The notes: generated by a model from the sequence alone, not told the origin. 64,000 bases of DNA from Geobacteraceae bacterium (GCA_024281055.1 JAMXLF010000035.1:62001-126000), one strand, 5' to 3'. Shown: positions 8,755 through 17,516, counted from the stretch's first letter. Program-made: numbers and translations.

Positions 8755-11208
8755 CTAATCGTCATCGTGGTCATAACCAGGTCGGAATATCACGTTCCGA
8801 ACGACCGTACTGCTGTTGCCCGAATCATCCATAGCGGTAACGGTGATGGCGTAGAGCTTGGGATCGGTGAAGTTGAGCCGCTGCCTGAATTCGCCGTCGT
8901 CGACTTCGGGGTAGTAGGTTTTGCCGTTCATGGTGATCTTGACCCGTACATGCTCATGATCAACGACTTTGCCCCTGAGTACCAGGTAGGGGTACCTGGT
9001 GGTGATGTCCTGGCTGGGGTAAGTGACCGCAAGCGAGAGGTTGCTGGTGCTGCCGGCGGTGTAAGTGACCGTCCGTTTAGCGGTTGCGGTATTGCCGGCC
9101 AGATCCGTAGCATTGATGCTGATGGTGTTGACGCCTGCTACCAGGTAAACGGTGGCGCTGAAGGTGGTGCCGGAAATGGAAGCAGATTGTGGGGCGCCGC
9201 CATTGACGGTCACGCTGACCGTGGCGTTTTCGCTGATCGTACCACTTAGCGTTACGAACGACTGGGTAGAGGTGCTGTTGTCGGCAGGAGCGGAGACCGT
9301 AAGGACCGGGGCACTGGCATCGTAGGTAATGGTGCGGATATCGGTTTTCTGAGCTCCAGCGTTGTCGGTGGCGACGACCGTGATGGTGTTGGCCCCGGCC
9401 ACAAGAGTCAGGGCGGTGCTGAAAGAACCATCAGCGTTCATGGTGACAGCCTGGCCGTTGACGGTGAGAGCGGTCGCGCCGGTGGCGGTGCCGGTGACGT
9501 TGAGCGTACCCTTGTTGGTGTAGGAACCGTCGGCAAGAGCGGAAACGGCCAGGGTGAAGTTCGAGGAGGAGGCGACCGTAACGGTTACCGTGGCGCTCTT
9601 GGCGGCGGAGACGTTGCCCGCCGCATCCTTGGCCCAGGCATAGAAGGTATTGCTGCCGGCGACCGCGGTGACGCTCGTCGGGGCGGCGGCGGACCAGCCG
9701 GTGGCAGAAGCGGCCGGGGCTGTGGCGCTGGTGGTGATGAGGTAGCCCGTCACGGCCACGTTGTCGGTGGCGCTAAGAGAGCTGACCGGCACGGTGAGGC
9801 TCGTGGCGGTGGCCGGCAGGGTGAAGGCGCTCACGACCGGCGCGATGGTGTCGGGAAGCGTCACAACGACCGAGGCGCTCTTGCCGGCCGAGACGTTGCC
9901 CGCGGCGTCCTTGGCCCAGGCATAGAAGGTGTTGCTGCCGGCGACCGCGGTGACGCTGGCCGGTGCTGCGGTGGACCAGCCGGTGGCAGAAGCGGCCGGG
10001 GCGGTGGCGCTGGTGGTGATGAGGTAGCCCGTCACGGCAACGTTGTCGGTAGCAGCCAGGGAGCTGACCGGCACGGTCAGGCTGGTGGCAGTGGCCGGCA
10101 GGGTGAAGGTGCCAACAACCGGAGCGGTGGTGTCGGGAAGCGTTACCACGACCGTGGCGCTCTTGCCGGCGGATACGTTACCCGCGGCGTCCTTGGCGTA
10201 TGCATAGAAGGTGTTGCTGCCGGCGACCGCGGTCACGCTCGTCGGGGCTGCGGCAGACCAGCCGGTGGCAGAGGCTGCCGGCTTTGTAGCGCTGGTGGTG
10301 ATGATGTAACCCGTCACGGCGGTATTATCGGTGGCGCTGAGGGCGCTGACCGGCACGGTGAGGCTGGTGGCAGTGGCCGGCAGGGTGAAGGGGCCAACAA
10401 CCGGAGCGGTGGTGTCGGGAAGCGTTACCACGACCGTGGCGCTCTTGCCGGCGGAGACGTTGCCCGCGGCATCCTTGGCGTATGCGTAGAAGGTGTTGCT
10501 GCCGGCGACGGCGGTCACGCTCGTCGGGGCGGCGGCAGACCAGCCGGTGGCAGAGGCTGCCGGGGCAGTGGCGCTGGTGGTGATGATGTAACCTGTCACG
10601 GCGGTATTGTCGGTGGCGCTGAGGGCGCTGACCGGCACTGAGAGGCTGGTCGAGGTGGCAGGCAGGGTAAAGGCTCCCATGACCGGTGCGGCGGTGTCCG
10701 CAGGCGGGGCTGCAACGGCAACGGTAATGGTGACATTGACAGCTGCTTCGCCGTGGACATCACCGGTTCCGGTGCCGTCCTGGTTGCCGAAGTAGGCCAT
10801 CTTCCAGGTGTAGGTGCCTGCCGTTGCAGGCGCGGGAGCCGAGAGAATCGCAGGGAAGGTGGTAGAGCTCCCCATGCCGCTCTGGGTGCCGGTGGATCGT
10901 GCGATCTCGGCGCCGGACTGGTTGTAGAGACGAGCACCGATCCAACCGGTTCTGGTGCCTCCGGTCAGGGTCACGGTTACAGTTTCACCGGGTGCATAAG
11001 AGGTCTTGTCGGCAGTGGCTTTCAGGTTTGCATTGCCATGGTGATGACAACCGTTGCAAGTGGCGGCAACCGGGGCTGCATGGCAGTTAACACAGCCTCT
11101 GCTCGTGAAGTAGGTCGACTGTGCCTGGGCCTCGCTCCCCCAGAGCTGAAATGCTGTCAGTATCAGTGCAAAGATGAACAACATAGAAATTCTACTGCTA
11201 ATCCTCAT
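8755..11208 (-). CDS. Secreted two-heme c-type cytochrome with four near-identical adhesin-like repeats
   Basis: 817 aa from the ATG at 11208, chosen for its AAAGGAG site and the signal peptide that follows (cleavage expected near SEAQAQS). Two CxxCH heme motifs, CVNCH and CNGCH, lie within about 45 residues of the mature N-terminus. A predicted beta domain follows, then four 94-residue repeats (each DTTAPVV...TDNxAVTGY...SNTFYAYAKDAAGNVSAGKS). The C-terminal ~300 residues hold three Ig-like/glucodextranase-type segments of the DxxxNxxTVxxTA kind. The build suggests an outer-surface or extracellular heme protein displayed on a stalk. Two tandem GEMM-I riboswitches in its leader place it under cyclic dinucleotide control. 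Electron-transfer role is inferred. Confidence 0.85.
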   Translation of the reverse strand: MRISSRISMLFIFALILTAFQLWGSEAQAQSTYFTSRGCVNCHAAPVAATCNGCHHHGNANLKATADKTSYAPGETVTVTLTGGTRTGWIGARLYNQSGAEIARSTGTQSGMGSSTTFPAILSAPAPATAGTYTWKMAYFGNQDGTGTGDVHGEAAVNVTITVAVAAPPADTAAPVMGAFTLPATSTSLSVPVSALSATDNTAVTGYIITTSATAPAASATGWSAAAPTSVTAVAGSNTFYAYAKDAAGNVSAGKSATVVVTLPDTTAPVVGPFTLPATATSLTVPVSALSATDNTAVTGYIITTSATKPAASATGWSAAAPTSVTAVAGSNTFYAYAKDAAGNVSAGKSATVVVTLPDTTAPVVGTFTLPATATSLTVPVSSLAATDNVAVTGYLITTSATAPAASATGWSTAAPASVTAVAGSNTFYAWAKDAAGNVSAGKSASVVVTLPDTIAPVVSAFTLPATATSLTVPVSSLSATDNVAVTGYLITTSATAPAASATGWSAAAPTSVTAVAGSNTFYAWAKDAAGNVSAAKSATVTVTVASSSNFTLAVSALADGSYTNKGTLNVTGTATGATALTVNGQAVTMNADGSFSTALTLVAGANTITVVATDNAGAQKTDIRTITYDASAPVLTVSAPADNSTSTQSFVTLSGTISENATVSVTVNGGAPQSASISGTTFSATVYLVAGVNTISINATDLAGNTATAKRTVTYTAGSTSNLSLAVTYPSQDITTRYPYLVLRGKVVDHEHVRVKITMNGKTYYPEVDDGEFRQRLNFTDPKLYAITVTAMDDSGNSSTVVRNVIFRPGYDHDDD
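9576..10698 (-). repeat. Four tandem ~282-bp coding repeats
   Basis: Each unit encodes 94 residues; the same DNA string around the DTTAPVVG codons recurs at 282-bp spacing (for example near 10128 and 10410). The middle copies are nearly identical at DNA level, which implies recent expansion or gene conversion. Confidence 0.85.
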
Positions 11209-11342
11209 GGTAACTCCTTTCGTTGTTAGCCTGCTGCAGACCCCCCGTCGGTACTGCAGCATTCAATCGGTCGACGGTCCTAGACATTTCCTTCATTTCC
11301 TGAATATCTCCTCCTTTTCTAGTCCCGGCTTAAACGCCCTAT

Positions 11343-11460
11343 AAAAAAAGCCGGGGCCGGATATCGAGTGATATTTCGGCGACCCGGCTGTCTCGGTGAG
11401 ACCCTGTGGGCTTTCCGTCCCACCCTCGCGGATGGTTTAGTATTATCGTCTATCTACTGC
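11343..11460 (-). promoter_or_regulatory. GEMM-Ib riboswitch, gene-proximal copy, with terminator
   Basis: Read on the minus strand, the aptamer has the GEMM-I core: AATACTAAACC, a GCGA tetraloop-type hairpin (11438-11420), GTGGGACGGAAAGCC, the GGGTCTCACCGAGACAGCC arm and GCCGAAATATC. Compared with the c-di-GMP aptamer Vc2, the position equivalent to G20 is A and the G21-C46 pair is swapped to C-G, the changes found in Geobacter aptamers that bind 3',3'-cGAMP. The 3' end (11365-11343) has CCCGGCT followed by T7, which can pair with AGCCGGG inside the aptamer. Ligand binding should therefore disrupt the terminator (ON switch; inference). Confidence 0.88.
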
Positions 11461-11560
11461 TGCTTGGAACTTGGCGTTACATCTGCGAGCTTTTCAGCTT
11501 TTCTCCCGTCGCACGGTTACGCCCGCGGTGCGCAACCTTCGGTGGCCCGAAAAAAGGTAC

Positions 11561-11677
11561 AAAAAAACCGGGGCCGAATTGTCGGTGACATTTCGGCGAC
11601 CCGGCTGTCTCGGTGAGACCCTGTGGGCTTTCCGTCCCACCCTCGCGGATGGTTTAGTATTATCGTCTATCTACTGC
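11561..11677 (-). promoter_or_regulatory. GEMM-Ib riboswitch, promoter-proximal copy, with terminator
   Basis: The 88 bp at 11590-11677 are identical to 11373-11460 of the other copy; the spacing is 217 bp. The expression platform differs in sequence but keeps the logic: CGGCCCCGG plus T7 (11575-11561) can pair with CCGGG and GCCG of the aptamer. Two complete aptamer-terminator units in series mean RNA polymerase must pass two ligand-dependent terminators before reaching the cytochrome gene at 11208. Confidence 0.88.
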
Positions 11678-11710
11678 AGCTTTAAAAATGTAATCAATAC
11701 GTAGAATCCA

Positions 11711-11739
11711 ATTTAATTTAAAGTTAACCAAGCTGTCAA
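11711..11739 (-). promoter_or_regulatory. Promoter of the riboswitch leader
   Basis: TTGACA (11739-11734), 17-bp spacer, TTAAAT (11716-11711) on the minus strand, in an AT-rich stretch. The expected start near 11703 is about 26 nt before the first aptamer. Confidence 0.7.
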
Positions 11740-11789
11740 TATATTTTTTTATTAATGTCATCATTTTGTAATATTTCCTTATTACGGGG

Positions 11790-12371
11790 TCAATGGAGCA
11801 GCGGTAACACAAAAAAGACAATCCCCGCGCCCCCGGCAACCAGGGAGCCACCCCAGACCAGCCGGGAGCGTGTCAGGGCAGCAACTGCACCGAGCGCTAT
11901 GGAGACCTGAAAAAGGGCCACGGCGTCGGCAAAACCATGATGCCTGTGAAGAAGGTGATCGGATTCCCGCAGCTTCTCATCCCGTTCCCGCTCTTTCTCC
12001 CGCGCCTTGTTCTGGATATTGGTCTGTTCCTCGCCATAACGCTTCACCCGCTCCTCGTACTGTGAGGGAGGCTTTCTGCCCATGGCCAGCCAGGGAGCGC
12101 GGGCAGCATCCTGGACCGCGGCCTTGATCCCTTTTGCCTGGTAGTAGGCCCACTGGTCTGAGGCTTCGGCCTGCAAACGGGCTGCTTCAGTCTTCAACAC
12201 CAGGGCCGCATTGACCGTTGCCCCCGCCTGGAGCGAGGCAAGGGCGGCAAGGACCGCGAGGAGTGCCGTGGTGAGTGATATCTGTTTGAGGAACGCTCCC
12301 CCTTCTCGTTCGAGCTCGTCCTTGATCGCTTCATGCAGCTTTTCGGTCTCAACTTCGGGTTGCTCGGGCAT
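11790..12371 (-). CDS. DUF4337-family membrane protein
   Basis: 193 aa from the ATG at 12371 (AGGAG upstream); a longer open frame to 12608 overlaps the cytochrome gene and is not supported. An N-terminal helix rich in Glu/Lys is followed by one membrane segment (LTTALLAVLAALASLQAGAT), a soluble charged coiled region (about 80-150) and two C-terminal hydrophobic helices. This is the arrangement of the DUF4337 family, whose function is unknown. It follows the seven-heme cytochrome by 40 bp on the same strand, so the two are probably co-transcribed. Confidence 0.75.
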   Translation of the reverse strand: MPEQPEVETEKLHEAIKDELEREGGAFLKQISLTTALLAVLAALASLQAGATVNAALVLKTEAARLQAEASDQWAYYQAKGIKAAVQDAARAPWLAMGRKPPSQYEERVKRYGEEQTNIQNKAREKERERDEKLRESDHLLHRHHGFADAVALFQVSIALGAVAALTRSRLVWGGSLVAGGAGIVFFVLPLLH

Positions 12372-12411
12372 CACCTGACTCCTTTCCCGCGATGGGTCGC
12401 ATGTTCGAAAA

Positions 12412-14790
12412 TCATTCCCACCCCATCCGCACGATCCCTGACGCCACGGGATACGGGTATTTCCGCACCAGTTCCGCCACCGGCAGGCCCCGGTCATCCT
12501 CGCGCATGAAGTGGACGAGGACAACCGCCGCCCAGTAGTCGTCGGCGTACCCGGTCCCCGCCAGCTGTACCGGCACCCCTGCCCCGTTGACGGTGTGGCA
12601 TGCCGCACAGGTCACCGGTCCGGCATACTTCCCGTCCGGACTGAACTGGAGCGCCTGCTCGTGGGATGTAATGTCAACCGTTTTGTCCGTTCCGTCGTAG
12701 CGTACCGGATAGAGGCCGTGAGCCGATTCGTGGCACGACTGGCAGGCGAGTACGCCGTGAGCCTTAGAGTACCTGAATAGCGAGTACTTGTTAGGCTGGT
12801 CGATGGGAAAGTACTGCCCTCCATTGCTTTCCACGAAGGGAGCCACGTGGCAATCCGCGCAGTGGGACTCGCCCGGAGAGAGCCACCAGTCGCCCCCGCC
12901 CAAGGCGGCTGCATACGAGATCAGCTCGCCGCCCAGCACGTTCCACGGGTAGCGGACCGTCTCCCCGTCTTTGCCCTTCGCAATGCGCAGGAGGTCCGCT
13001 GCCCGGTGATCGGCGTAGTAAGCGTGAAGCGGCTCGCCGGCGGCCGCCACCGTCGGGTCGGCAAAAAACTCCCGGAACCGTTTCCCGTCCCCCCCCGCCA
13101 CCACCCCGATCACTTCTTCGATCGACCGGTTGCGAAGCGTTTTCCCTTCCTGGGCTGCCGCGTCGCGCAGGTCGTCGGAGCGGTAAAGCTCGTGGCTCAG
13201 CTGGTTATGGCAGTTGGTACAGTAAAGCCCTCGTATCGTCCCGACAGGTTTACCCAGCTCATCCACCCTGCTCACATTCGCGAGGTACCACCGGCCGATG
13301 GCGTTCAGGAAAAACGGCGGCTGCACATGGGGATTGGAATGGGCGTCACGCCGCAGGAAACAGCCTCCTCCCGCGCTCCGCAGGTCGGTATCGCTGAAGC
13401 GGGGGTTGCCGTTGGCATCGGTGACGGCAAAGGGGTTCGCAGCCGGATCATTCATCTCGGCGCTCTGCCAGTGGGAGGGATGGCAGGTCTGGCAGCTCTG
13501 GGTCCGTCCCGCCTTGTCGGGCATGGGGACGAAGCGGGCGTGGACCGAATGGACCGCCTCGGTCAGGGGCTTCCCCCTGGCAGGAGGATAGCCGGTCGTG
13601 CCAGGGCGCGGTGTCTGGAGGTTCCCGGACATGTTGTCGCCGTGGCAGTCGGCGCAGTTCACCGACCCTACGTAGCCGAGCCTGTTCGACGCAGCATCAG
13701 GGTTGTAGCTCCGCAGAAACTTTGTACCGTGGTGGCGGTCGTGGAGTTCGAGGATGTCGATGGTGGTCGCCGAAAGTCGCGCCATGTATTCGCTCACGTC
13801 AGGGTAATTCTTCTTCCAGTAGGCATACTCCCGGTCGAAGAGCCCGAGTCCCTCCTGGCGCGAGCGCCGAGCCGCCTTTCCGCCGCCCGAGTGGCAAATG
13901 GAGCAACTGGCGATGTCCACCGGGTCGGTGCCGAAGAACTCGACGTTCTTTCCCCGAGCGGTCAGGGGCCGCCCCTGGCCGTCCAGCCTGACCACTGCGT
14001 ACTGGTACGGCTGAAAATCCCGCTCCGTGACCGTCCGGATCGACCCCTTGCGCCTGCTGTCGTTGAACGCCGTGAGCGGCAGCCCCAGCGCGTCCCAGAG
14101 GTACGAAGCGGTGAGGGTGAGAGGGACATCGGTCAGCCAGGGGAGCATGGTATCAGTGAAGACGATGTTCCCCCCCTTGCCGGAGGAGTATTCCATAGTT
14201 CCACCCGCGACGATCTTACCGGACGGTCCGGAATCGACGTTCACCGGAATTTCCCGGCCGATGCGCTTGCGCTCGCCCTTCTGCGGGGCGTACGGCAGGG
14301 TACCGGCCAGGTCCCGGTAGATGAAGAGGTGGGTCCAGACGTAGTTTGCCATATTGTCGCCAGGATGGTTCATCGTCCCGCTGCCATCCACGTCCTTGGC
14401 GACCTGCCAGTATTTCATCTTGTTCCCTTCGCTGTAGCTGTTGTCCCTGAGGGAATAGTGCAGGCTCACCCCGTCCGCCGGCGCCAGAAGCCGGGGGACG
14501 GCGCCGTTTGTGCCCGTTCGAACCGCCTGGGCCTGGATGCTGTTGTAGGGGGGGATGATGCAGCAGTAGGAGATGTCGAAGCCGACGCAGTGCATGCCGA
14601 GTTCATAGTTGATGAAGATGGCATAAGGATCGCGCGGGTCGTAGGTCATGCCCTTCCCTTCAGCGGTTTTCTGGAGGGTAAGGTCAAAGGGTGGACGCGG
14701 GTCGTAGCCCTTTTCGGCCGCCGCGAACAGCGGGAGAAAGATGACAGAGATGAGCAGGCAGGCTACGCAGAGAACGCTGGGACGTTTCAT
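12412..14790 (-). CDS. Seven-heme c-type cytochrome, exported
   Basis: 792 aa. The ATG at 14790 is preferred over 14811 because GGAGG lies just upstream and the signal peptide (KRPSVLCVACLLISVIF) begins there. Seven CxxCH motifs are present (CSICH, CADCH, CQTCH, CTNCH, CADCH, CQSCH, CAACH), mostly in the C-terminal half; the N-terminal ~280 residues are heme-free. Additional Cys-rich text near residue 75 (YCC) is not a heme site. It is likely periplasmic or outer-surface and part of extracellular electron transfer, as is usual for Geobacter multiheme proteins. Partner and acceptor are unknown. Confidence 0.85.
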   Translation of the reverse strand: MKRPSVLCVACLLISVIFLPLFAAAEKGYDPRPPFDLTLQKTAEGKGMTYDPRDPYAIFINYELGMHCVGFDISYCCIIPPYNSIQAQAVRTGTNGAVPRLLAPADGVSLHYSLRDNSYSEGNKMKYWQVAKDVDGSGTMNHPGDNMANYVWTHLFIYRDLAGTLPYAPQKGERKRIGREIPVNVDSGPSGKIVAGGTMEYSSGKGGNIVFTDTMLPWLTDVPLTLTASYLWDALGLPLTAFNDSRRKGSIRTVTERDFQPYQYAVVRLDGQGRPLTARGKNVEFFGTDPVDIASCSICHSGGGKAARRSRQEGLGLFDREYAYWKKNYPDVSEYMARLSATTIDILELHDRHHGTKFLRSYNPDAASNRLGYVGSVNCADCHGDNMSGNLQTPRPGTTGYPPARGKPLTEAVHSVHARFVPMPDKAGRTQSCQTCHPSHWQSAEMNDPAANPFAVTDANGNPRFSDTDLRSAGGGCFLRRDAHSNPHVQPPFFLNAIGRWYLANVSRVDELGKPVGTIRGLYCTNCHNQLSHELYRSDDLRDAAAQEGKTLRNRSIEEVIGVVAGGDGKRFREFFADPTVAAAGEPLHAYYADHRAADLLRIAKGKDGETVRYPWNVLGGELISYAAALGGGDWWLSPGESHCADCHVAPFVESNGGQYFPIDQPNKYSLFRYSKAHGVLACQSCHESAHGLYPVRYDGTDKTVDITSHEQALQFSPDGKYAGPVTCAACHTVNGAGVPVQLAGTGYADDYWAAVVLVHFMREDDRGLPVAELVRKYPYPVASGIVRMGWE

Positions 14791-14852
14791 GGCATCGGCC
14801 TCCGGCACCATGGAACGTTACAGCAAGAAAATCGGCCCATGATGCACCGTCA

Positions 14853-14881
14853 AGTATAGCAAGCCGCTGCCATTTTTAAAC
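14853..14881 (-). promoter_or_regulatory. Extended -10 promoter for the seven-heme cytochrome
   Basis: Minus strand TGC-TATACT (-10 at 14858-14853) with an AT-rich, poorly matching -35 (GTTTAA). Distance to the start is about 60 bp. Confidence 0.5.
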
Positions 14882-14964
14882 ACGCCCCGGCCGAACGGAA
14901 TATGAGCGATGCAGCCGCGCCAAGCAACCACGCTTCGTAAAAATCTTTCAAGATTCTCCCAAAC

Positions 14965-14992
14965 TTGTCATCGGGCTCGTTTGCGATACTCT
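14965..14992 (+). promoter_or_regulatory. Promoter of the PA2779/C39/TPR operon
   Basis: TTGTCA (14965-14970), 16-bp spacer, TACTCT (14987-14992), about 58 bp before the 15050 start. Confidence 0.5.
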
Positions 14993-15049
14993 AGGTAGTG
15001 TTCTTCCGGTCACCCCTTCAGGAAAAAGTCGAACGAAAGGAGCTCTGGT

Positions 15050-15454
15050 ATGGAAAGGCATCGTGGGTGGGTCCTCGATATCCGCATTTGCTGGACGGTG
15101 TTGATCGCCTTTTGCTTTCTTTCCATGGCGCCGAATACCGGCAATGCAGCACTCATCGGCAGTCGCCTGGCCGACGGAGCCGATGTCTCCAGCCGGACGA
15201 CACAGATCGAGCAGATCCGCAGGGTCCTGGAGAAGGACGTAGTAAGCCAGAAACTCGCAGATTACGGCTTCTCGGCCAAGGAGATCTCGGCCAAGCTGCC
15301 GACGCTGTCGGATGCGCAGCTTCACCAGCTGGCCGGTATGTCCCAGGACCTGGCTGCCGGCGACGGAGTCGGGATTGTGATCGGTGTTCTGGTGATCGTC
15401 TTCCTGGTGGTGCTCATCCTCATCCTGGTGGGGAAACGCATCATCATCCGATGA
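15050..15454 (+). CDS. PA2779-family small membrane protein
   Basis: 134 aa with an AAAGGAG site. An N-terminal hydrophobic signal/anchor is followed by a helical region (QIEQIRRVLEKDVVSQKL, then SAKEISAKLPTLSDAQLHQL) and a C-terminal membrane helix ending in a Lys/Arg tail. The helical segment with its LSDAQLHQLA signature and the overlap with a C39-type peptidase gene match the PA2779 family. Function is unknown; the constant pairing with the peptidase suggests a substrate or partner. Confidence 0.75.
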   Translation: MERHRGWVLDIRICWTVLIAFCFLSMAPNTGNAALIGSRLADGADVSSRTTQIEQIRRVLEKDVVSQKLADYGFSAKEISAKLPTLSDAQLHQLAGMSQDLAAGDGVGIVIGVLVIVFLVVLILILVGKRIIIR

Positions 15455-15984
15455 CGGTCAGGCTCGTTACAATCATCACCCTTCTGCTGGGATGCGGCTG
15501 TGCCGCGTTTCACCAGCGTGACTGGCGCGCCGGCGAGGCGGGGCTCCATGTCGTCAGCGGAGTCCCCTTCATCGCCCAGCAAAGAAGCGACGACTGCGGA
15601 GCAGCCGCGCTGGCCGCTCTCCTCGCCCATCGGGGGCGAGAGCTGCCAGAGGCGAGCATCGCGAAGGAGGTGGCCATCCCGGCACTCGGCGGGAGCATTC
15701 TCCCCGACCTGGAGAATTTCGCCCGCGGCCAGGGGTTCGAGACCCGCTCCGGCTGCGGGGACCTGGCGCTGCTCCGTCAACAGATCAACGCCGGCAGGCC
15801 GGTCATTGTCCCGGTCCAGTTGGGGTCCTGGCTCGTCTCCCGACCCCACTACCTGGTCGTTTTCGGCTACACCGACCGGGATTTTCTCGTCCACGCCAGC
15901 ACCCGGGAAGGGGTCTTCATCGCGGCGGACGAACTCGGCGATCGCTGGGCGAAGATGAACTCCCTCTATCTCTACCTGGAGTGA
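15451..15984 (+). CDS. PA2778-family C39-like cysteine peptidase, lipoprotein
   Basis: 177 aa; the ATG overlaps the upstream stop (ATGA). Lipobox LLLGCGC near the N-terminus. The C39 core shows the catalytic Cys in QRSDDCGAAALAALL (about residue 50) and the His in SRPHYLVVFGY (about 133) with a downstream Asp. C39 peptidases cleave Gly-Gly leader peptides, but in this lipoprotein subfamily the substrate is not known. It is the middle gene of a three-gene operon. Confidence 0.8.
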   Translation: MTVRLVTIITLLLGCGCAAFHQRDWRAGEAGLHVVSGVPFIAQQRSDDCGAAALAALLAHRGRELPEASIAKEVAIPALGGSILPDLENFARGQGFETRSGCGDLALLRQQINAGRPVIVPVQLGSWLVSRPHYLVVFGYTDRDFLVHASTREGVFIAADELGDRWAKMNSLYLYLE

Positions 15985-16580
15985 CCTTGCGCCTTTTCCT
16001 TCTCGCCATCGCCCTCCTGCTCCTGGGAGGGTGCGCGCTCCCCCGGGTGATCGTCCTCAACGATCCCCTCGATGCCCGCCAGCACAACGACCTGGGGGTC
16101 GCCTACGAGCAGCGGAAGGAGTACGACCTGGCTCTGCGGGAGTATGACCGGGCCGCCGAGCTCGACAACGGCTGGGGCCGCCCCCTCATCAACCGCGGCA
16201 ATGTCTTCGCCGCCCGTGGCGACTGGCAGCAGGCGGAAAAGAGCTACCGGCAAGCGCTACGGCGCGAGCCAGCAGACGGCGAAGCGATGAATAACCTCGC
16301 CTGGGCGCTCCTCCAGCGGGGTGACACGGAACAGGCCCTCGCTTGGGCACAGCGGGCCGTCGCCGCCCTGCCGAAAGACCCCGCCTGTCGCGATACCCTC
16401 GCCGGTATCCAGATAGCCCGCGGCGAGCGCATCCCTGCCCGCAAGGCCGTGGAAGAAGCGCTCGCCCTCTCCCCCAGTGAGGAGTTGCGGCGGGGGCTGG
16501 AAGAAAAACTTCTGCTCCTCGACGCCCAGCACGATGTCGCGGACCACCCCGCCGCCGGAGCACCCCGGTCAGGTCGCTAA
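15981..16580 (+). CDS. TPR-repeat lipoprotein
   Basis: 199 aa starting at a GTG that overlaps the peptidase stop (GTGA). Lipobox LLLLGGC, then at least three tetratricopeptide repeats (NDLGVAYEQRKEYDLAL, RGNVFAARGDWQQAEKSYR, NLAWALLQRGDTEQALAWA). TPRs mediate protein contacts; the tight overlap suggests a scaffold for the peptidase at the membrane. Confidence 0.8.
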   Translation: MTLRLFLLAIALLLLGGCALPRVIVLNDPLDARQHNDLGVAYEQRKEYDLALREYDRAAELDNGWGRPLINRGNVFAARGDWQQAEKSYRQALRREPADGEAMNNLAWALLQRGDTEQALAWAQRAVAALPKDPACRDTLAGIQIARGERIPARKAVEEALALSPSEELRRGLEEKLLLLDAQHDVADHPAAGAPRSGR

Positions 16581-16614
16581 CGTTTCCGCAACGGGTCGAA
16601 GGAGGTACCAGACC

Positions 16615-16824
16615 ATGATCGATATAATCCGGAAAAATTTCCAGGATGCGAAGGCCGATGAACTGGTCCTCGACAGCATGATCGGTTCACGAAAGATCAT
16701 CGCCTTCCGCCGGGCCAATGAATGGGTCGTCGTCGGCAGGGATACCGTTCGACGGGAGCATACGTTCTATCATGGCGAAGAGCGGCGCAGAACAATCCAC
16801 GGCACTGATTTCTCCATGAAATAG
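16615..16824 (+). CDS. Small conserved-looking protein, function unknown
   Basis: 69 aa, with a strong AAGGAGG site at 16598-16605. Basic, soluble, pattern IGSRKIIAFRRANEWVVVGRDTVRR suggests a small beta-rich fold. The gene sits 34 bp after the TPR gene on the same strand and may belong to that operon. Confidence 0.6.
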   Translation: MIDIIRKNFQDAKADELVLDSMIGSRKIIAFRRANEWVVVGRDTVRREHTFYHGEERRRTIHGTDFSMK

Positions 16825-16850
16825 GCCGCCTTCCCGTCTGCCATCAGTCC

Positions 16851-17477
16851 CTATCCCGGAAGGCGTGCCCGTTGATTCGAGGCAAAAATCGAGTCCCGTT
16901 CCGGCTCTGCCCCTGTTTGCAGGAGATCGATCCACTCCGCCGTCGCCATGACCGCGGCAAAGCGCGCCTGCAGCACCACCGTGATAACGCGATGGATATC
17001 CCCGGCACTGGCCAAGCCGGCGCGGTTGGCATAGGGAACCGAGCCGGTGGCGTCGGACAGGAACTCGACCGCGAACCCCGTATGGAAAGCATCAAGGGCC
17101 GTTGCGAGGTCGCAGTTGTGGGTCATGTAACCGGCAATGGCAACCGTGTCGATCCCCTGTGCCCTCAGCCATTCTTGCAGACCGGTGCCGCAGAAGGCGC
17201 TGGGAAGGTTCTTCATCACGTGGTGATCCCACCCGCGGGAACCGACGACGTCATGGAGTTCGGCACCTACGGTCCCCCTGGCCATGATGGGCGCTCCTTC
17301 CGGCAGGAGGTTCTGCACCACCACGACCGGAACTGCGGCCTCCCTGGCCGCATCCATCGCCCTGGCAATGTTGGCCAGGGACGAGGGAACCGGCGGAAAT
17401 TCGATCGGGAGGTTTCCCCCGGCATATTCGTTCTGGACATCGATCACGATCAGTGCCCGTTTTGGTGCCCTTTTCAT
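16851..17477 (-). CDS. Isochorismatase-family cysteine hydrolase
   Basis: 208 aa. Catalytic residues of the fold are visible: Asp in VIDVQNEY (D13), Lys in MKNLPSAF (about 88) and Cys in GYMTHNCD (about 122). It lacks the Dx(W)H metal motif of nicotinamidase seen in pncA of this window, so it is a different amidohydrolase. Substrate unknown. The convergent 16615 gene ends 27 bp away. Confidence 0.8.
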   Translation of the reverse strand: MKRAPKRALIVIDVQNEYAGGNLPIEFPPVPSSLANIARAMDAAREAAVPVVVVQNLLPEGAPIMARGTVGAELHDVVGSRGWDHHVMKNLPSAFCGTGLQEWLRAQGIDTVAIAGYMTHNCDLATALDAFHTGFAVEFLSDATGSVPYANRAGLASAGDIHRVITVVLQARFAAVMATAEWIDLLQTGAEPERDSIFASNQRARLPG

Positions 17478-17516
17478 GGTTCCTCCCTTTCCGCGTGCTG
17501 TCTCATGCCTTCCGTG

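Noticed and set aside
11368-11704. Short plus-strand frames across the riboswitch region
   Set aside because: They are the reverse of structured RNA repeats; the similar peptide at both sites only reflects the aptamer duplication.
12847-14859. 670-codon open frame on the plus strand opposite the seven-heme cytochrome
   Set aside because: Shadow of a GC-rich gene; heme motifs and signal peptide are on the minus strand and the plus frame has no recognisable family.
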